From NCBI RefSeq assembly GCF_000190735.1, contig NC_015177.1, positions 1,550,001 through 1,614,000 on the forward strand: 64,000 bases of DNA, written 5' to 3'. The DNA comes from Pseudopedobacter saltans DSM 12145 (lineage in GTDB: Bacteria > Bacteroidota > Bacteroidia > Sphingobacteriales > Sphingobacteriaceae). Positions 27,896 to 37,272 of the stretch are shown one piece after another (the stretch's first letter is position 1; each line of letters begins with the position of its first letter). The notes under the pieces are model-generated. The model saw only the letters and a program-made list of their open reading frames with translations, was not told the DNA's origin and made no database searches. A program made the translations under genes and the position numbers.

Positions 27896-28357
27896 TTAAT
27901 CTTCTAAAATTTCTACAGACAAGATTTTATCGCCTTGTCTAATGTCATCTACCAGGTCAACATTTTCGATTACTTTACCAAAACAAGTATGGTTACGATC
28001 TAAATGTGCTGTATTATTACGGCTGTGGCAGACAAAGAACTGCGAACCTCCGGTATTTCTTCCAGCATGGGCCATTGACAATACTCCACGGTCATGGTAT
28101 TGATTCTCTCCTGTCAATTCACAATCAATATGATAACCAGGACCACCAGTTCCTGCTTTAAAAGCTGTCGCTGGATCTTTAGAGAAAGGACATCCTCCCT
28201 GAATAACAAAATCAGGAATAACTCTATGAAAAGTCACACCGTCATAAAAACCTTCTTTTGCCAATTTCTTAAAGTTCGCTACTGTATTTGGAGCATCTTT
28301 TTCGTAGAATTCTACGGTCATATCTCCTTTTTCAGTTTTAATAATTGCTTTACTCAT
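27896..28357 (-). CDS. Cyclophilin-type peptidyl-prolyl cis-trans isomerase
   Basis: A 153-residue single-domain cyclophilin without signal peptide, so cytoplasmic. Motifs: [27 protein letters not shown] (active-site Arg in FHRV), [29 protein letters not shown] and [11 protein letters not shown]. It speeds prolyl isomerisation in protein folding. First gene of an operon with the DUF5606 gene. Confidence 0.95.
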   Translation of the reverse strand: MSKAIIKTEKGDMTVEFYEKDAPNTVANFKKLAKEGFYDGVTFHRVIPDFVIQGGCPFSKDPATAFKAGTGGPGYHIDCELTGENQYHDRGVLSMAHAGRNTGGSQFFVCHSRNNTAHLDRNHTCFGKVIENVDLVDDIRQGDKILSVEILED

Positions 28358-28439
28358 CTCCTTTAATTTAAGGACGCTAAATTAATAAAATTTTTAGCCC
28401 ATATTAGCGTTTTAAAGCTTTATCCCTAATTTTATAGGA

Positions 28440-29696
28440 ATGAAAAGATTTTTTGTCACGATATACCTCTTATTTTTTGTATCGCAGGCCTATAGCTCGG
28501 CTATATTGATACCTATGGATGAACAACAAAAAAATCATCTGAAGGCTTATGGACTGGCTTATTGGACTTTGAAGAAGAACAAGGAAATCACCTGGCTACT
28601 GAACTACAGAGGTGGTAGCTTCTCTATAAATTATGACAAAGAAATTGAAAATGAGCTAAAAATAAGAGGAATCAGCTACGACGTGATTGCAGATGGTAAG
28701 CTTACATCCATTTTAACCGAAATTTCCGATCCTGAAGTAAATATGGAAATGGTGAAACTTGAAAAAGCGCCTAAAATCGCTGTGTACTCACCCAAAAACA
28801 AGCTGCCATGGGATGATGCCGTAACGCTGGTTCTTACCTATGCCGAAATCCCCTATGATATAGTTTATGATGAAGAGATTCTGGATGGAAAATTGGCACA
28901 ATATGATTGGTTACACCTGCATCATGAAGATTTCACTGGACAATATGGGCGTTTTTGGGCTAATTTTCGGAATACAGATTGGTATCGACAAGATGTACAA
29001 CAACAAGAAGCCAGAGCCAAGAAATTAGGCTTTAAAAAAGTATCCCAAATGAAGCTGGCAGTTGCTTCGACTATTAAGAATTTCTGTATTGGTGGGGGCT
29101 TTCTTTTTGCTATGTGTTCCGGGACAGACAGCTTTGATATCGCCCTTTCTGCTGAGGGAGTAGATATTTGCGAAAGTATGTTTGATGGAGATGCAACCGA
29201 TCCGCAGGCGCAGCAGAAGTTAAACTTTGATAAAGCATTTGCTTTTCATAATTTCAACCTGGAGAACAATCCGGCCATATATGAATTTTCAGATATTGAT
29301 GCGACTAACACCAGAAATGTGGAAAAGACCCGGGATTATTTTACTTTATTTGATTTTTCTGCCAAATGGGATATTATACCTACTATCCTGACTCAGAACC
29401 ATGAAAAGGTGATCAAAGGTTTTATGGGACAAACTACTGCTTACAGAAAAGAAGTTATTAAGCCTGAAGTTACGGTTATGGGAGAGCTTAAATCTGCCAA
29501 TGAAGCCCGGTATATTCATGGAGAGATTGGAAAAGGACAATGGACGTTTTACGGTGGACATGATCCTGAAGATTACCAGCATTTAGTTGGCGACTCTCCT
29601 ACCGATTTAAATTTATTTCCAAACTCACCCGGTTATAGATTAATATTGAATAATATTCTTTTTCCCGCAGCCAAGAAGAAAAAACAGAAAACTTAA
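28440..29696 (+). CDS. Secreted protein commonly named 'asparagine synthetase B' (true function unclear)
   Basis: A 418-residue protein with a signal peptide (about 1-19). It shows none of the features of asparagine synthetase: no N-terminal Cys2 glutaminase and no ATP-pyrophosphatase SGGxDS motif. Instead KIAVYSPKNKLPWDDAVTLVLTYAEIPYDIVYDEE and GGGFLFAMCSGTDSFD suggest a Rossmann-like fold of the class I glutamine-amidotransferase/ThuA kind. Homologues in Bacteroidota carry the synthetase name by transfer, as far as I recall. It probably acts in the periplasm. Its stop lies 7 bases from the convergent deacetylase-like gene. Confidence 0.7.
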   Translation: MKRFFVTIYLLFFVSQAYSSAILIPMDEQQKNHLKAYGLAYWTLKKNKEITWLLNYRGGSFSINYDKEIENELKIRGISYDVIADGKLTSILTEISDPEVNMEMVKLEKAPKIAVYSPKNKLPWDDAVTLVLTYAEIPYDIVYDEEILDGKLAQYDWLHLHHEDFTGQYGRFWANFRNTDWYRQDVQQQEARAKKLGFKKVSQMKLAVASTIKNFCIGGGFLFAMCSGTDSFDIALSAEGVDICESMFDGDATDPQAQQKLNFDKAFAFHNFNLENNPAIYEFSDIDATNTRNVEKTRDYFTLFDFSAKWDIIPTILTQNHEKVIKGFMGQTTAYRKEVIKPEVTVMGELKSANEARYIHGEIGKGQWTFYGGHDPEDYQHLVGDSPTDLNLFPNSPGYRLILNNILFPAAKKKKQKT

Positions 29697-29703
29697 TTAA
29701 GGA

Positions 29704-30669
29704 TTATCTGGTATTACATTGGAGACTTTGGTTTAAATCATAAAGTATCCAATGCCCAAGTTGAATATTTCTTATATTGTACTTTAGCAGATTAATCCAA
29801 TCTTTAACGCCACTTTCTTCGTTTCCGTTCCCATGGATTAACACAATACTTCCATTTACCGGCCGCTGGCCTTTGGCCAACCAGGCATCAGCCCCTATTG
29901 GAATTAAACCATAATGCAGAACTTTTTCAAGAATTGCTTTATCCGACACCAGCCCAGGAAACCTGAAGAAAACAGAAGGAGTTATACCCTTTTCTATCAT
30001 CAGCTGCTCGTTTTGTAGAATTTCGGTATTCAAATCCGTTCCTTTACTTAACAGAAAATTTTCCGTTAAAGGCTCATTATTCATGAAATGATTATAAGAA
30101 TGATTAATCCAGATAATATTCCATTTACCACTTTTTGATAAGTATTTCAACCATTCCAAATCCTCCGGATGTTGTTGCATCCATTTACCTGAAACAGATA
30201 TACCTATGGGTATATTCTCCTCTTTACCCTGAAAATAGTTATAAGTAGAATCAAAAACAATACGATCCAGTTGCCTGTGCGAAGGACAAAGATCCATAGT
30301 TAAATTCACACCTTTTTCTCTGTTAAAATGCCTGTCTATTCCTGCATTCTGTATAGAAGATTCGTTAGTTCTTGCCAACTGTTGGGCCTTTATAAAACAG
30401 CTTTTTACAAATTCAGCATTTACTTTAGCGTAGTCCAACTTATTTAAACTTGAAATCTCATTGGTAGAAATAATAGCGGTTTTAAATGAATATGGATCTA
30501 CAGCCATATATTTCACCATCCCGTTTTGTTTAAATGTCCTTAAGCCCAACCATTCATGATTATATGTACGGATATTGGAAAATTCCGGCCGATAATCTTC
30601 AATCTGAACTGTTTGGCTAAATACGCTGTAAAAACAAAGTAAAAGAAGGAAGCTGGCACACAATTTCAT
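29704..30669 (-). CDS. Secreted polysaccharide deacetylase-like protein (NodB fold)
   Basis: A 321-residue protein with signal peptide 1-18 (ends VFSQ). NodB-type motifs can be followed: LTMDLCPS (metal/catalytic Asp126), NHSYNH (His190 and His194, metal ligands), FFRFPGL (Arg of motif 3, about 234-240), ADAW (about 260-263) and VLIHGN (His279, motif 5). The family removes N- or O-acyl groups from chitin, peptidoglycan or other glycans. A region of about 105 residues before the NodB domain is of unknown type. Probably periplasmic; substrate unknown. Confidence 0.8.
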   Translation of the reverse strand: MKLCASFLLLLCFYSVFSQTVQIEDYRPEFSNIRTYNHEWLGLRTFKQNGMVKYMAVDPYSFKTAIISTNEISSLNKLDYAKVNAEFVKSCFIKAQQLARTNESSIQNAGIDRHFNREKGVNLTMDLCPSHRQLDRIVFDSTYNYFQGKEENIPIGISVSGKWMQQHPEDLEWLKYLSKSGKWNIIWINHSYNHFMNNEPLTENFLLSKGTDLNTEILQNEQLMIEKGITPSVFFRFPGLVSDKAILEKVLHYGLIPIGADAWLAKGQRPVNGSIVLIHGNGNEESGVKDWINLLKYNIRNIQLGHWILYDLNQSLQCNTR

Positions 30670-30708
30670 AATAGGTAAAAGTGAAATGCAAGTTATTAAA
30701 TAACAAAA

Positions 30709-30780
30709 CCGCAGGAGACAAAACGCTTAAAGGCGAAGCTACGACCTCTTTCAGCTGCTGTATCCTGCGGCTAATAATTT
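30709..30780. other. Long-range hairpin between tonB-like and deacetylase-like genes
   Basis: An 8-base perfect stem CCGCAGGA (30709-30716) / TCCTGCGG (30773-30780) encloses a 56-base interior with smaller stems (for example GCTT/AAGC near 30725-30739). It is richer in GC than its surroundings. Candidates: terminator of the tonB-like gene, 5' leader of the deacetylase-like gene, or a short mobile repeat. Confidence 0.45.
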
Positions 30781-30794
30781 AATTGCTTTTATAA

Positions 30795-31658
30795 TTATAA
30801 ATCGAGATGGAACATCACTGGAATAACGTATGAAACCCTCACTTTGCGTCCGTTCATTACACCAGCTTGCCAAACAGGTGATTTTCTGATAACTCTCACT
30901 GCTTCCTCATCACAACCGCCGCCTATTCCTCTTAGAACTTTAACATCTGTAACAGACCCGTCTTTTTCAACCACAAAAGAAACGGTAACCCTTCCCTGTA
31001 TCCCTGCTTCTTTGGCTAAAGCCGGATAGTTCAAATTCTTTCTAAGAAATTTCGCCCAGGCTTCCATTCCGCCAGGGAACGCAGGCATTTGCTCTACACT
31101 AGCTGTATTATAGGTAGTATTGTCGGATTCAGATCCATTTCCACTGATTTCATTTCTCCCATTTATAACTCCTACAGACAAATTTTCAGCTTCTGATTTT
31201 GCTCCTTCGATATCAGTAGAACCTATAATATTATCCTTTATAATGGCTGTAGCAGGAGCATCAACACCTTTGCTATCTTCCACCGGGCGCATTTTTACAT
31301 ATTTTATCTGTGCAATATTAATCTGTGGTGTCGACGCAACCTGATCTGGCAGAGGTTTAGTGTTTTCTACCATAGGTGGTGTTTCTTGTTTGAAGTCTTC
31401 CAGTTTCACAATTCTTTCATCGTCAAAATCTTTATGTAGGGAAGTTGTATAACTTGTTGCTGCTTGTTTATCTTTATTCATATAATAAACAGTGGAGCCA
31501 ATAAACAAACTAAATACACCAAAAGAAATGAGCAGGGCTTTCAACAAATAGGTATCTGCATCTCTACGAATCTCATACGCACCATAGCTTTTATTGCGGT
31601 TTTGGAAAACAAGATCGAGCCACTCGCCCTTGTTTAAGTTTAATTTAGAGAATGACAT
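30795..31658 (-). CDS. TonB family energy transducer
   Basis: A 287-residue protein with one membrane helix at about 42-60 after an N-terminal cytoplasmic segment containing NKSYGAYEIRRDAD, a Bacteroidota TonB hallmark. A Pro/Lys-containing linker spans the periplasm (about 75-190), and the C-terminal TonB domain (about 200-287) has YPALAKEAGIQGRVTVSFVV, DGSVTDVKVLRGIGGGCDEEA and SPVWQAGVMNGRKVRVSY. It transmits proton-motive energy to TonB-dependent receptors such as the BtuB-like receptor in this window. No exbBD genes are nearby. Confidence 0.92.
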   Translation of the reverse strand: MSFSKLNLNKGEWLDLVFQNRNKSYGAYEIRRDADTYLLKALLISFGVFSLFIGSTVYYMNKDKQAATSYTTSLHKDFDDERIVKLEDFKQETPPMVENTKPLPDQVASTPQINIAQIKYVKMRPVEDSKGVDAPATAIIKDNIIGSTDIEGAKSEAENLSVGVINGRNEISGNGSESDNTTYNTASVEQMPAFPGGMEAWAKFLRKNLNYPALAKEAGIQGRVTVSFVVEKDGSVTDVKVLRGIGGGCDEEAVRVIRKSPVWQAGVMNGRKVRVSYVIPVMFHLDL

Positions 31659-31779
31659 ATTATGAAAGATTTGATTAGTATTAAGTTAGCAATAATTAAT
31701 CTAAATAAAAAAGACTTGAGTAAAACTTTTTTATTACAAAAGACTTTTAGATTAGTAGCTGCTTTAGTATTTGAATAAT

Positions 31780-33255
31780 ATGCCCCAAATCCCTTATCAA
31801 ACTACGCTTATATTAATTGGTGAGGTTGCTTATATTGTTATTCTGATTGGAGTTTGTCTGAAGATCATCTATGACACACGTTCATCCAGCAAAACGGTAG
31901 CCTATTTATTACTAGTTATATTTATTCCCATCATCGGTATTATTTTTTATTTCTCTTTTGGCATAAACTATAGAAAGAGCAAAATATACAACAAGAAATT
32001 AGAAATCGATGAATCCTTAAAAGAGGTATTTAAACGCCGTTTAATTGATCTTTACCAATATTTTTCTACCAGCAAAAACCCGTCTTTGTTAAATAATCAG
32101 GAATTAACCAGATTAATGGCTAACAAAAAAAACGGCAATGAAGGTGTTTTGCCTAACAATGTTGTAGAGCCTTTATTCAATGGAGAGATCCTTTTCCCAA
32201 AACTGATAACGGAACTGAAGAAGGCTAAGAAGCATATCCATTTCGAATATTATATTTACGAAAACGATTTTATTGGAAATGAGATTAAAAACATTTTAAT
32301 TGAGAAAGCAAAAGAAGGCGTAGAAGTTAGATTTATATACGATGATTTTGGAAGTTCGGGTATCCGGAAAAATATAATCAGAGAACTGAAAAGAAATGGT
32401 GTACAAGCTTTTCCCTTCAACAAGATCAAACTGATTTATTTTGCTAACCGAATTAATTATCGAAACCACCGTAAGATAGTTATTATTGACGGAATCACTT
32501 CATTTATAGGCGGCATCAATATCTCTGACAGATATATTAATAGCTCAAGTGATCAGTTATATTGGAAAGATGCACATCTGATGATTAAAGGTTATTCTAC
32601 GCTCTCTCTTCAACAGATTTTTTTGGCCGATTGGAATTTCTGTAGTAAGGAAAATTTAATGGTCAATAAGGATTACTTCCCTCCTATTGAAATTGATCGT
32701 GAGCATTCCATACCTGTACAGATCACTTCCAGCGGACCCGACTCTGAACTACCAAGCATACTTTTTGCTATTGTTCAGGCGGTAAATCTGGCCCGTCGCG
32801 AAATATTACTGACCACACCTTATTATGTTCCCGATCAAACTTTACAGGACAGTCTTGTTATAGCTGCTTTAAGCGGAATTGATGTAAAATTACTCATTCC
32901 AAAAAAGGGAGATTCCTTATCTGTAAGTGTAGCTGCACAATCTTATTTCGAAGAATTACTGGAAGCTGGAGTGAAAATATATCAATATGAAAAGGGTTTT
33001 ATACATGCAAAAACTATTGTAACCGATCGTGAAATGGCATCTGTTGGAACTGCCAATCTGGATTCCAGAAGCTTCGACCTGAATTTTGAAGTTGCGGCAT
33101 TGATATATGACTCGAAAATAGCTTATAAACTAGCGATTGAATTTGAAAATGATTTAAAACATTCGACACAAATTGATCTATACGATTGGAATAAAAGAAA
33201 TAAAGCCCGAAAACTCATAGAAAGAATCTTCAGGCTTTTATCTCCTTTTATGTAA
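31780..33255 (+). CDS. cls: Cardiolipin synthase (phospholipase D superfamily)
   Basis: Start set at ATG 31780; a TTG three codons upstream is possible. The 491-residue protein has two N-terminal membrane helices (about 9-29 and 40-61) and two PLD domains with HKD motifs NHRKIVIIDG (from about 229) and IHAKTIVTD (from about 408), each followed by the usual Gly/Ser/Asn motif (FIGGINI, GTANLDSRS). It joins two phosphatidylglycerols, or PG and PE, to make cardiolipin in the inner membrane. It is divergent from the tonB-like gene across a region with nested inverted repeats. Confidence 0.95.
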   Translation: MPQIPYQTTLILIGEVAYIVILIGVCLKIIYDTRSSSKTVAYLLLVIFIPIIGIIFYFSFGINYRKSKIYNKKLEIDESLKEVFKRRLIDLYQYFSTSKNPSLLNNQELTRLMANKKNGNEGVLPNNVVEPLFNGEILFPKLITELKKAKKHIHFEYYIYENDFIGNEIKNILIEKAKEGVEVRFIYDDFGSSGIRKNIIRELKRNGVQAFPFNKIKLIYFANRINYRNHRKIVIIDGITSFIGGINISDRYINSSSDQLYWKDAHLMIKGYSTLSLQQIFLADWNFCSKENLMVNKDYFPPIEIDREHSIPVQITSSGPDSELPSILFAIVQAVNLARREILLTTPYYVPDQTLQDSLVIAALSGIDVKLLIPKKGDSLSVSVAAQSYFEELLEAGVKIYQYEKGFIHAKTIVTDREMASVGTANLDSRSFDLNFEVAALIYDSKIAYKLAIEFENDLKHSTQIDLYDWNKRNKARKLIERIFRLLSPFM

Positions 33256-33282
33256 GTGTAAATAAACGTTTTATAAATAAAT

Positions 33283-35313
33283 TTAATCGTAGAAATTCCA
33301 ACTTAAGCCAAAACGTGCTACAGAATAAGGCATTGGATATCTGTCGACAGTATAATACCCCCTGGAGAAAAGCCCCTTGTTCAGATAATCATAACGTACA
33401 AACAGGTTTGCCCGTTTCCAGTTAGTTCTTACCCAGGCATCAACTATCGGCCAGGTATCAAATCTTGTATTGTCTTTATTATAAAACTGTCCGATATCAG
33501 GCGCATATGAGTTTGCGGTATATTTTCCAAAATATTTAATATCAAAACCAAAGTCCATCTTTAATACTTTAAAAAGATCCTGATGCATATACAAGCTGTG
33601 GAAAGTGTATATTTCCGGCGTCCTCAGTACAGATTCATAATCTGTTTTCTGATAAACAATATAATTTTCCAGTGTCAGCTTGCCTACATGAAAATCTTTG
33701 GACAATGTTAGTTTCAGCATATTGATATTTCCTGAAACTTGCGCCGGAGTAATGTCGCCATTAGCATCGGCGCCAAAGTATAAATAATTACTCACTAAAA
33801 AATATTCAGCTTTAGCTTTTAAATCAAACTTGGGATTACTGTATGCAAAAGATAGATTCTGGGTTTTCGTCCTGTCGAAATTCAAATCCCATCGACGGTG
33901 ATTGCTCGTTTGCATCTCGTAATTTACAGCCGGACTTTGGTTCTGGGAATAAGCCCCCAGGAAAATACTTCCTACCGAATTGCTCAATTTCACTTCTGAA
34001 TTTGCTTCGTACAGAAAATCTCCTATATAGGGTCCCTGAAAGATCTGCTGCAGACCAACATTCAGGTTTATCCTATTACTAAGACCATAGGTTACATTTC
34101 CTTTTAAGGTTAATGTTTGGAAATTTTTATTGTAAGTGTACTGATTGTATCTGTAATAATCCTGAACCAGCCCTGCGTTTACTTTTACCTCGTTTTTTAA
34201 GAAAGAAATCCGTTTCCCTCTGATATAAAAGCTATAGGCAAACTCGTTGCGAACGTGATCTAACCGAGTAGAATCAGAAGTAGAATCCTGGTAAATGTAG
34301 TAGTTTTTAAAAAGCCCTGTGGTGTCTACCCTCCCGTATCTAAAATTATATTTTTGTCTGTTATAAGAGAAAGCATAGCTAACCCTTTGCGTGGGTAGGG
34401 CAACTTCTCCGCTATCAACTAAACGTTGTTTTCCTATGTTATAAAATTGCTTAACAAAAATGGTATTGTTTTTAACGTTATGTCTCGCATTACCAGCTTC
34501 GCGGCTATTATATAATCTTGTCCGCTCGAAAAGAGGCTCTACAATGGTTTTTGCTGTAAAAACACTATCGTTGAAAATAGACCCGGTTTCATTACTTTTA
34601 ATTGTATTGAAATTAGCACTTACCAGTAAAGTATAACGTTTACTTTTAGATTGGTACCAGTTCCATAGAGAGGCATTTAAAATATCCGAAACCTGCCCCG
34701 CATAATATCCCTGTGAACCGGTTTTTGCATATTTTGCTCCCATATTCCAGTTAGGTTTGATATTCTGGCTATGCAAAACATGAAACATTTCTTCCTGTTT
34801 TCCTCCAAATGGAGATACATAATACAACTCTGTATATCGCGCTCTGGCCTGATAATATTTAATATCCTGAGGTCCTTCTATATACCTATCAAAATAATGC
34901 AAGCCTATATCAAACCCGATATCTTTACGCGGCTCGAATAACATTGGACGGAACGCCATACCCAATACACCTAAATTCATAGTGGGACTATGTGGATCAT
35001 TGAGCGGATTAAAATGCTGAAAGTCTTTGGCTGTTGTATCCAAATTAAATAATCTGGTACTATCTTCTAAAAAAGCTGCTTTTGTAAATTTAATATACTT
35101 AGCATTAAAAACAACAGAGTCTTTTTTACCGTCCAGCTGTTTACGTAAGGAATCGACACTAATATCCCGATTGGAAGTTGGCTTATTTGTACTTGTAGTA
35201 TCAAAACCAAAACCATCGTTTCTCCTCAATGTAGATCCAAACTGGGCGAAAGCCTGCAATGTATTGACTAAAATAAAAAACAGGAAAAATATCTTTCTGA
35301 GCATATTATACAT
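33283..35313 (-). CDS. Putative outer membrane porin (Porin_10 family)
   Basis: A 676-residue protein with a signal peptide (ends QAFAQ), followed by an Asn/Thr/Ser/Asp-rich linker and then an unbroken series of amphipathic beta strands to the C-terminus (ARFGLSWNFYD), matching the Bacteroidota putative porin family. Two starts are possible: ATG 35313, overlapping the PNP stop by 8 bases, or ATG 35304, just after it, which gives a more normal signal peptide. Substrate unknown; it may serve purine nucleosides given its PNP neighbour, but that is only positional inference. Confidence 0.85.
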   Translation of the reverse strand: MYNMLRKIFFLFFILVNTLQAFAQFGSTLRRNDGFGFDTTSTNKPTSNRDISVDSLRKQLDGKKDSVVFNAKYIKFTKAAFLEDSTRLFNLDTTAKDFQHFNPLNDPHSPTMNLGVLGMAFRPMLFEPRKDIGFDIGLHYFDRYIEGPQDIKYYQARARYTELYYVSPFGGKQEEMFHVLHSQNIKPNWNMGAKYAKTGSQGYYAGQVSDILNASLWNWYQSKSKRYTLLVSANFNTIKSNETGSIFNDSVFTAKTIVEPLFERTRLYNSREAGNARHNVKNNTIFVKQFYNIGKQRLVDSGEVALPTQRVSYAFSYNRQKYNFRYGRVDTTGLFKNYYIYQDSTSDSTRLDHVRNEFAYSFYIRGKRISFLKNEVKVNAGLVQDYYRYNQYTYNKNFQTLTLKGNVTYGLSNRINLNVGLQQIFQGPYIGDFLYEANSEVKLSNSVGSIFLGAYSQNQSPAVNYEMQTSNHRRWDLNFDRTKTQNLSFAYSNPKFDLKAKAEYFLVSNYLYFGADANGDITPAQVSGNINMLKLTLSKDFHVGKLTLENYIVYQKTDYESVLRTPEIYTFHSLYMHQDLFKVLKMDFGFDIKYFGKYTANSYAPDIGQFYNKDNTRFDTWPIVDAWVRTNWKRANLFVRYDYLNKGLFSRGYYTVDRYPMPYSVARFGLSWNFYD

Positions 35314-36121
35314 GCTGAATCAGCTCTTTTAAAATCGTTGTCATCTTTGGCTCTGCAACAGTAGCCGTATTAATAATTTCTTGCAAAGATACAGGTTCCA
35401 GTACATCATTGAAACCCTCATCTGTAAGTACAGAAACGGCAAAAACATCCAGACCCATATGTCTTGCAACTATAACTTCCGGAACAGTACTCATACCTAC
35501 AGCATCACCGCCTATAATTCTTAGATATTTATATTCGGATTGCGTCTCCAGATTAGGCCCCGTTACAGAAACATATACTCCAGTGTGGCAGGTAATATCA
35601 TGTGTCGCCGCTATCTCTAAACCTTTTTTTATCAAATCTCTTTTATAAGGTTCGCTCATATCCGGAAAACGTGGACCTAGCTCTTCGTAATTTGCTCCCA
35701 CCAGAGGGTTTTCGGGCTGCAGATTGATGTGGTCTTTAATAATCATCAGGTCGCCCTTTTTAAATTCAGGATTTAAAGATCCGCTGGCATTGGAGACAAA
35801 CAAAGTCTGTATTCCCAGCATTTTCATCACTCTTACAGGAAAAGTAATTTGCTTCATGTTATATCCTTCATAATAATGCAGTCTCCCCTGCATGGCAACC
35901 ACTTTCTTTCCGCCCAACACACCAAAAATAAGTTTCCCTGAATGGAATTCCAGCGTAGAAATCGGGAAGTTTGGAATATTCGAATACATCAACTTATACT
36001 CCACCTCAATATCCTGAACCAAACCACCTAAACCGGTCCCCAGGATAATTCCTATTTCAGGTTTAAATTCGTTGGTTTTCTTTTTAATGTATTCTATCGC
36101 TTCGTTTATTTGATATAACAT
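35306..36121 (-). CDS. Purine-nucleoside phosphorylase
   Basis: A 271-residue protein of the trimeric PNP (PunA) class. Motifs: GIILGTGLGGL (phosphate loop), MQGRLHYYEGY, FVSNASGSLNP, VSVTGPNLETQSEY and GGDAVGMSTVPEVIVARH. It splits purine nucleosides with phosphate to base and ribose 1-phosphate. Its start overlaps the end of lpxK by 38 bases and its stop abuts the porin gene, so lpxK-pnp-porin looks like one transcription unit. Confidence 0.94.
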   Translation of the reverse strand: MLYQINEAIEYIKKKTNEFKPEIGIILGTGLGGLVQDIEVEYKLMYSNIPNFPISTLEFHSGKLIFGVLGGKKVVAMQGRLHYYEGYNMKQITFPVRVMKMLGIQTLFVSNASGSLNPEFKKGDLMIIKDHINLQPENPLVGANYEELGPRFPDMSEPYKRDLIKKGLEIAATHDITCHTGVYVSVTGPNLETQSEYKYLRIIGGDAVGMSTVPEVIVARHMGLDVFAVSVLTDEGFNDVLEPVSLQEIINTATVAEPKMTTILKELIQHV

Positions 36122-37154
36122 AATTTAATATTTCTTGGTCAAAAACCGACTTATCTTTATCTAAAAACACTATTTCTATCGGCCATTGATAAACAGGAAG
36201 TGTGTAGATATGTTTTCTATTTTCGGTAATGTTTAAACGAACAGCATCTTTTTCTGTTGTTATTATTACTTTATCTGTTGCTTCAATATCCTGAAACGCC
36301 TCTACAAGTTTAAGCATATTTTTTGTGCTAAACAGATGGTGGTCCGGGTAAAAATGATGTATTATATTATCTGTGTATTTACGAATTTCGTTTACGAGAG
36401 GTAGAGGATTTGCTATTCCTGTAATCAATAAAACATGGGTGTCTTTATTAATTGTATTTACAGGTTTTAATTGTCCCGCGAAAATATTTTTAATATCATT
36501 GGAGTATCCAATACTGGAAAAAACAACCTTCTGATTATTAAGAGGTTTCATTTTTCTTATAATCTCATCTCGTCGGGTTGTGTTCAATTGTTGTGGACAT
36601 TTACTGATTAATAAAATATCAGCTCTTTTTCTTTCAACAAATAGATCTCTATAGTTTCCAGCAGGTAACAAGAAGCGTAGCTTATTCAAATTGTAGTAAT
36701 TAAACACCAAAACATTGAACCCAGGCTTTATAGCTCTGTGCTGATAAGCATCGTCTAAAAGAATAAGATCGTGATTGTGCTGCAACTGTTTGACTCCTGC
36801 TACTCTGTCTTCACATACAGACACATCTATAGCAGGGAATTTATTTTTTATCTGTGCAGGTTCATCTCCGCTCAAGGTCGAATCATCATGTTCTTTTACC
36901 CACCTGAAACCCTTTGTTTTTCTTCCATAGCCTCTGCTTAAGGTCGCCAAACGATACCCAGAAAGAAGTTTGATAAGATATTCCGTCAATGGTGTTTTCC
37001 CCGATCCTCCTACTTCCAGATTACCTACCGAAATAACAGGTAAATCAAAAGATGTAGATGAAAAGACCCCGAAATCGTACAACCTGTTTCTAAGCCATAC
37101 AACTAATCCGTAAACGGCAGAAATGGGCAAAAGAAGGAGACGCAAATAGTTCAT
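36084..37154 (-). CDS. lpxK: Tetraacyldisaccharide 4'-kinase LpxK
   Basis: A 356-residue protein with one N-terminal membrane-associated helix (residues about 3-20) and a P-loop VGNLEVGGSGKTP (Walker A, about 43-55); further family motifs are TLSRGYGRKTKGF, SGDEPAQI, LLDDAYQHR and TTEKDAVRL. It phosphorylates the 4' position of the lipid A precursor at the inner membrane. A -7-like TATTTTTG is found 18 bases upstream on this strand (37173-37180). The long overlap with pnp suggests translational coupling. Confidence 0.95.
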   Translation of the reverse strand: MNYLRLLLLPISAVYGLVVWLRNRLYDFGVFSSTSFDLPVISVGNLEVGGSGKTPLTEYLIKLLSGYRLATLSRGYGRKTKGFRWVKEHDDSTLSGDEPAQIKNKFPAIDVSVCEDRVAGVKQLQHNHDLILLDDAYQHRAIKPGFNVLVFNYYNLNKLRFLLPAGNYRDLFVERKRADILLISKCPQQLNTTRRDEIIRKMKPLNNQKVVFSSIGYSNDIKNIFAGQLKPVNTINKDTHVLLITGIANPLPLVNEIRKYTDNIIHHFYPDHHLFSTKNMLKLVEAFQDIEATDKVIITTEKDAVRLNITENRKHIYTLPVYQWPIEIVFLDKDKSVFDQEILNYVISNKRSDRIH

Positions 37155-37172
37155 TTATACGATTTGAGCTAA

Positions 37173-37180
37173 CAAAAATA
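37173..37180 (-). promoter_or_regulatory. Candidate -7 box for lpxK-pnp-porin
   Basis: TATTTTTG on the minus strand matches TAnnTTTG, 18 bases before the lpxK ATG; no clear -33 TTG. Confidence 0.4.
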
Positions 37181-37226
37181 GAAAATTAAGCTATGTATAG
37201 ATAAATGCTCTACAAATAAAACAAAA

Positions 37227-37253
37227 AACGCCAGCAAATATTTACTGGCGTTT
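37227..37253 (-). terminator. Terminator after the DUF6580 gene
   Basis: Hairpin with stem AACGCCAG / CTGGCGTT and a TTT-rich tail on the minus strand, 20 bases past the DUF6580 stop and before lpxK. Confidence 0.88.
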
Positions 37254-37272
37254 CTTATCGAATATTATTTTA

